NCBI GenBank assembly: GCA_030588275.1
Contig: JAUUYJ010000151.1
Location: forward strand, 1 to 6,383
Direction of reading: 5' to 3'
DNA: 6,383 bases
DNA from: Candidatus Zixiibacteriota bacterium
GTDB lineage: Bacteria; Zixibacteria; MSB-5A5; GN15; JAAZOE01
Under the pieces are notes generated by a model, which was given only the letters and a program-made list of their open reading frames with translations, ran no database searches and had not been told where the DNA came from. Each line of letters begins with the position of its first letter. Within the stretch, counting starts at the first letter, position 1. Shown here piece by piece: positions 5,355-6,383 of this stretch. The translations under genes were made by a program, and so were the position numbers.

Positions 5355-6383
5355 CTATGGCGCGATGTAATAATCCAAAAGATCGTAGCTGGTTACGATC
5401 GCCGGGCCAAGATTGTACTCATAATCGATCCGTTTGACCATCCCAACTCCCGGCACCAACCATTCATCCATCCAATGATTGTAATTGAACGAATAAGAAT
5501 AAAAGTTATACCGGAAACCACTTACAAATTGCCCCGCCGGAACTGAGATGGCCCCTTTTTCGATTATCTCATTCGGCGGAATGATAAAATCCATCCCCCA
5601 ATGCCGACCAAGGGAAAAAGGAAATAGATACGACGCATCAGCGAAAGAGGGGAATGAATCATTAAAAAAAGTAATCATATTGATACTGGTATAAGCGTAC
5701 TGCGTATCGACCCAGGCACCATAATCTCTTTGCCAGACCCTGACATCCTGACCGGAAACCTCAAAATGATCAATAATTGAGATTTTAATAGTATCAAAGA
5801 GACTGCTGGTGCTGTCCCGGTAATCATAAATCCACCACGAGCCGACAGTTTGCGGAAAATCGACAAGGCCAAAAGTTGATAAATTATAATCAATTAATCT
5901 CCATACCTTGTTAAGGCTCACCGTTAGATTCTGCCCATCAGACCAACATTTATACTTGGCAATCTGAGCCAGCCCGACACCGGGAACGATCCAGGTTGAA
6001 GTTGAATCTCGTCCACCCTCAAAATCGCGGTTCCAGGTCCAGTCAATTCGAAAAGCAGTCTCGAATTCTCCAGCCGGTGTCGTCAGCCTGCCGCTATCGG
6101 AAACATGACAGCTATCGCTGAACTGAAGTGGGCCTTGCCAACCGTTGTTTAACTCCAGGGGAAAAATAAACAGCTCTATCGGGTCAAGGCACAGTATCTC
6201 CTCAATTTGCATGAGACTGTCACCGACCATCGTCCAGAAGTTGGTGTAAACCGAATCGCCGTTGTAATAATTCCAGCTATATATAGTCCGCCCGCAACGA
6301 TCTCTGGCACTGTCAACAATCGAAACCAGCATCGTGTCGGTCAAGTCGGTCAGGCTATCATAAACCTCATAGCTCCAATTCAT
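5355..6383 (-). CDS. Exported tandem-repeat protein of unknown function (N-terminus outside window)
   Basis: The visible 342 residues end at a TAG (5355-5357) and run to the last base of the window. An ATG happens to lie at 6381-6383, but it is probably internal: there is no signal peptide, and the first residues (MNWSYEVYDS) align with the middle of a repeat (SWWIYDYRDS, 182-191). Two domains of about 180 residues follow each other. Each opens with a Trp/Tyr strand, then has a P-x-x-L-x-x-x-W element (75-82; 255-262), a PAGEF/PAGQF turn (103-107; 282-286), a W(I/L)VPGVG motif (131-137; 308-314) and a closing DY strand. The composition is rich in aromatic residues, Asp, Ser and Thr, as in extracytoplasmic beta proteins. 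The motif pattern recalls DUF3108/TapB-like exported beta-barrels; this is a resemblance from memory. The function is unknown. Cysteines at 30, 65, 92 and 146 occur only in the first copy. Confidence 0.7.
   Translation of the reverse strand: MNWSYEVYDSLTDLTDTMLVSIVDSARDRCGRTIYSWNYYNGDSVYTNFWTMVGDSLMQIEEILCLDPIELFIFPLELNNGWQGPLQFSDSCHVSDSGRLTTPAGEFETAFRIDWTWNRDFEGGRDSTSTWIVPGVGLAQIAKYKCWSDGQNLTVSLNKVWRLIDYNLSTFGLVDFPQTVGSWWIYDYRDSTSSLFDTIKISIIDHFEVSGQDVRVWQRDYGAWVDTQYAYTSINMITFFNDSFPSFADASYLFPFSLGRHWGMDFIIPPNEIIEKGAISVPAGQFVSGFRYNFYSYSFNYNHWMDEWLVPGVGMVKRIDYEYNLGPAIVTSYDLLDYYIAP
5358..5840 (-). repeat. Second copy of the duplicated protein domain
   Basis: This stretch encodes residues 182-342. 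Landmarks are SWWIYDYRDS, PFSLGRHW, PAGQF, WLVPGVGMVKRIDY and DLLDYYIA at the C-terminus. Offsets to the first copy are 177-182 residues throughout. The copies are diverged at the protein level outside the motifs, so the duplication is old and not a recent DNA repeat. Confidence 0.65.
5886..6383 (-). repeat. First copy of the duplicated protein domain (partial)
   Basis: This stretch encodes residues 1-166 of the visible protein. Landmarks are NW-x-YEVYDS at the start, PLELNNGW, PAGEF, WIVPGVGLAQIAKY and RLIDYNL at the end. The same landmarks recur about 180 residues later. The copy is missing its first strand, which should lie just beyond the window. Confidence 0.65.

Overview
The window reads as chromosome of a Gram-negative bacterium with moderate GC content. 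It has an outer membrane (predicted porin-type barrel), secreted c-type cytochromes and several exported proteins. The mix of a decaheme cytochrome with an MtrB/PioB-like porin and exported proteins carrying repeated 'PAG(E/Q)F ... VPGVG' modules fits an uncultured lineage of the FCB/Zixibacteria type. That placement is an inference from gene content, not from a marker gene. All genes but one are on the minus strand, so the minus-strand reading order runs from high to low coordinates.

Region 1-2300 is the most interesting part. Read on the minus strand it holds a TetR-family regulator (1587-2189), then a decaheme c-type cytochrome of the DmsE/MtrA kind (555-1490). Eleven bases further on comes the start of a secreted protein that is probably the cognate outer-membrane porin (1-543, cut by the window edge and open to the last base). 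Together the last two look like a porin-cytochrome conduit that carries electrons across the outer membrane. An 18-bp perfect palindrome lies just upstream of the cytochrome. A site matching it at 15 of 18 positions lies just upstream of the regulator. This suggests that the TetR protein controls both the conduit and itself. A CRP/FNR-type dyad (TGTGA-N6-TCACG) lies further upstream of the regulator.

Region 2412-3987 holds two separate minus-strand genes: an exported methionine sulfoxide reductase A, whose start is best placed at 2978, and an RluA-family pseudouridine synthase. Between the synthase and the only plus-strand gene (4130-4561, a small PD-(D/E)XK-nuclease-like protein) is a 142-bp divergent intergenic region. 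It contains a strong plus-strand intrinsic terminator with no plus-strand coding gene before it, preceded by a second inverted repeat. This may be a small RNA or a leader attenuator.

Region 4577-6383 holds a stand-alone NAD(P)H-hydrate epimerase (YjeF_N), convergent with the nuclease-like gene. Next to it is the C-terminal part of a probable exported protein built from two copies of a domain of about 180 residues; its N-terminus lies beyond the window. I see no tRNA, rRNA, CRISPR array, insertion sequence or attachment site.
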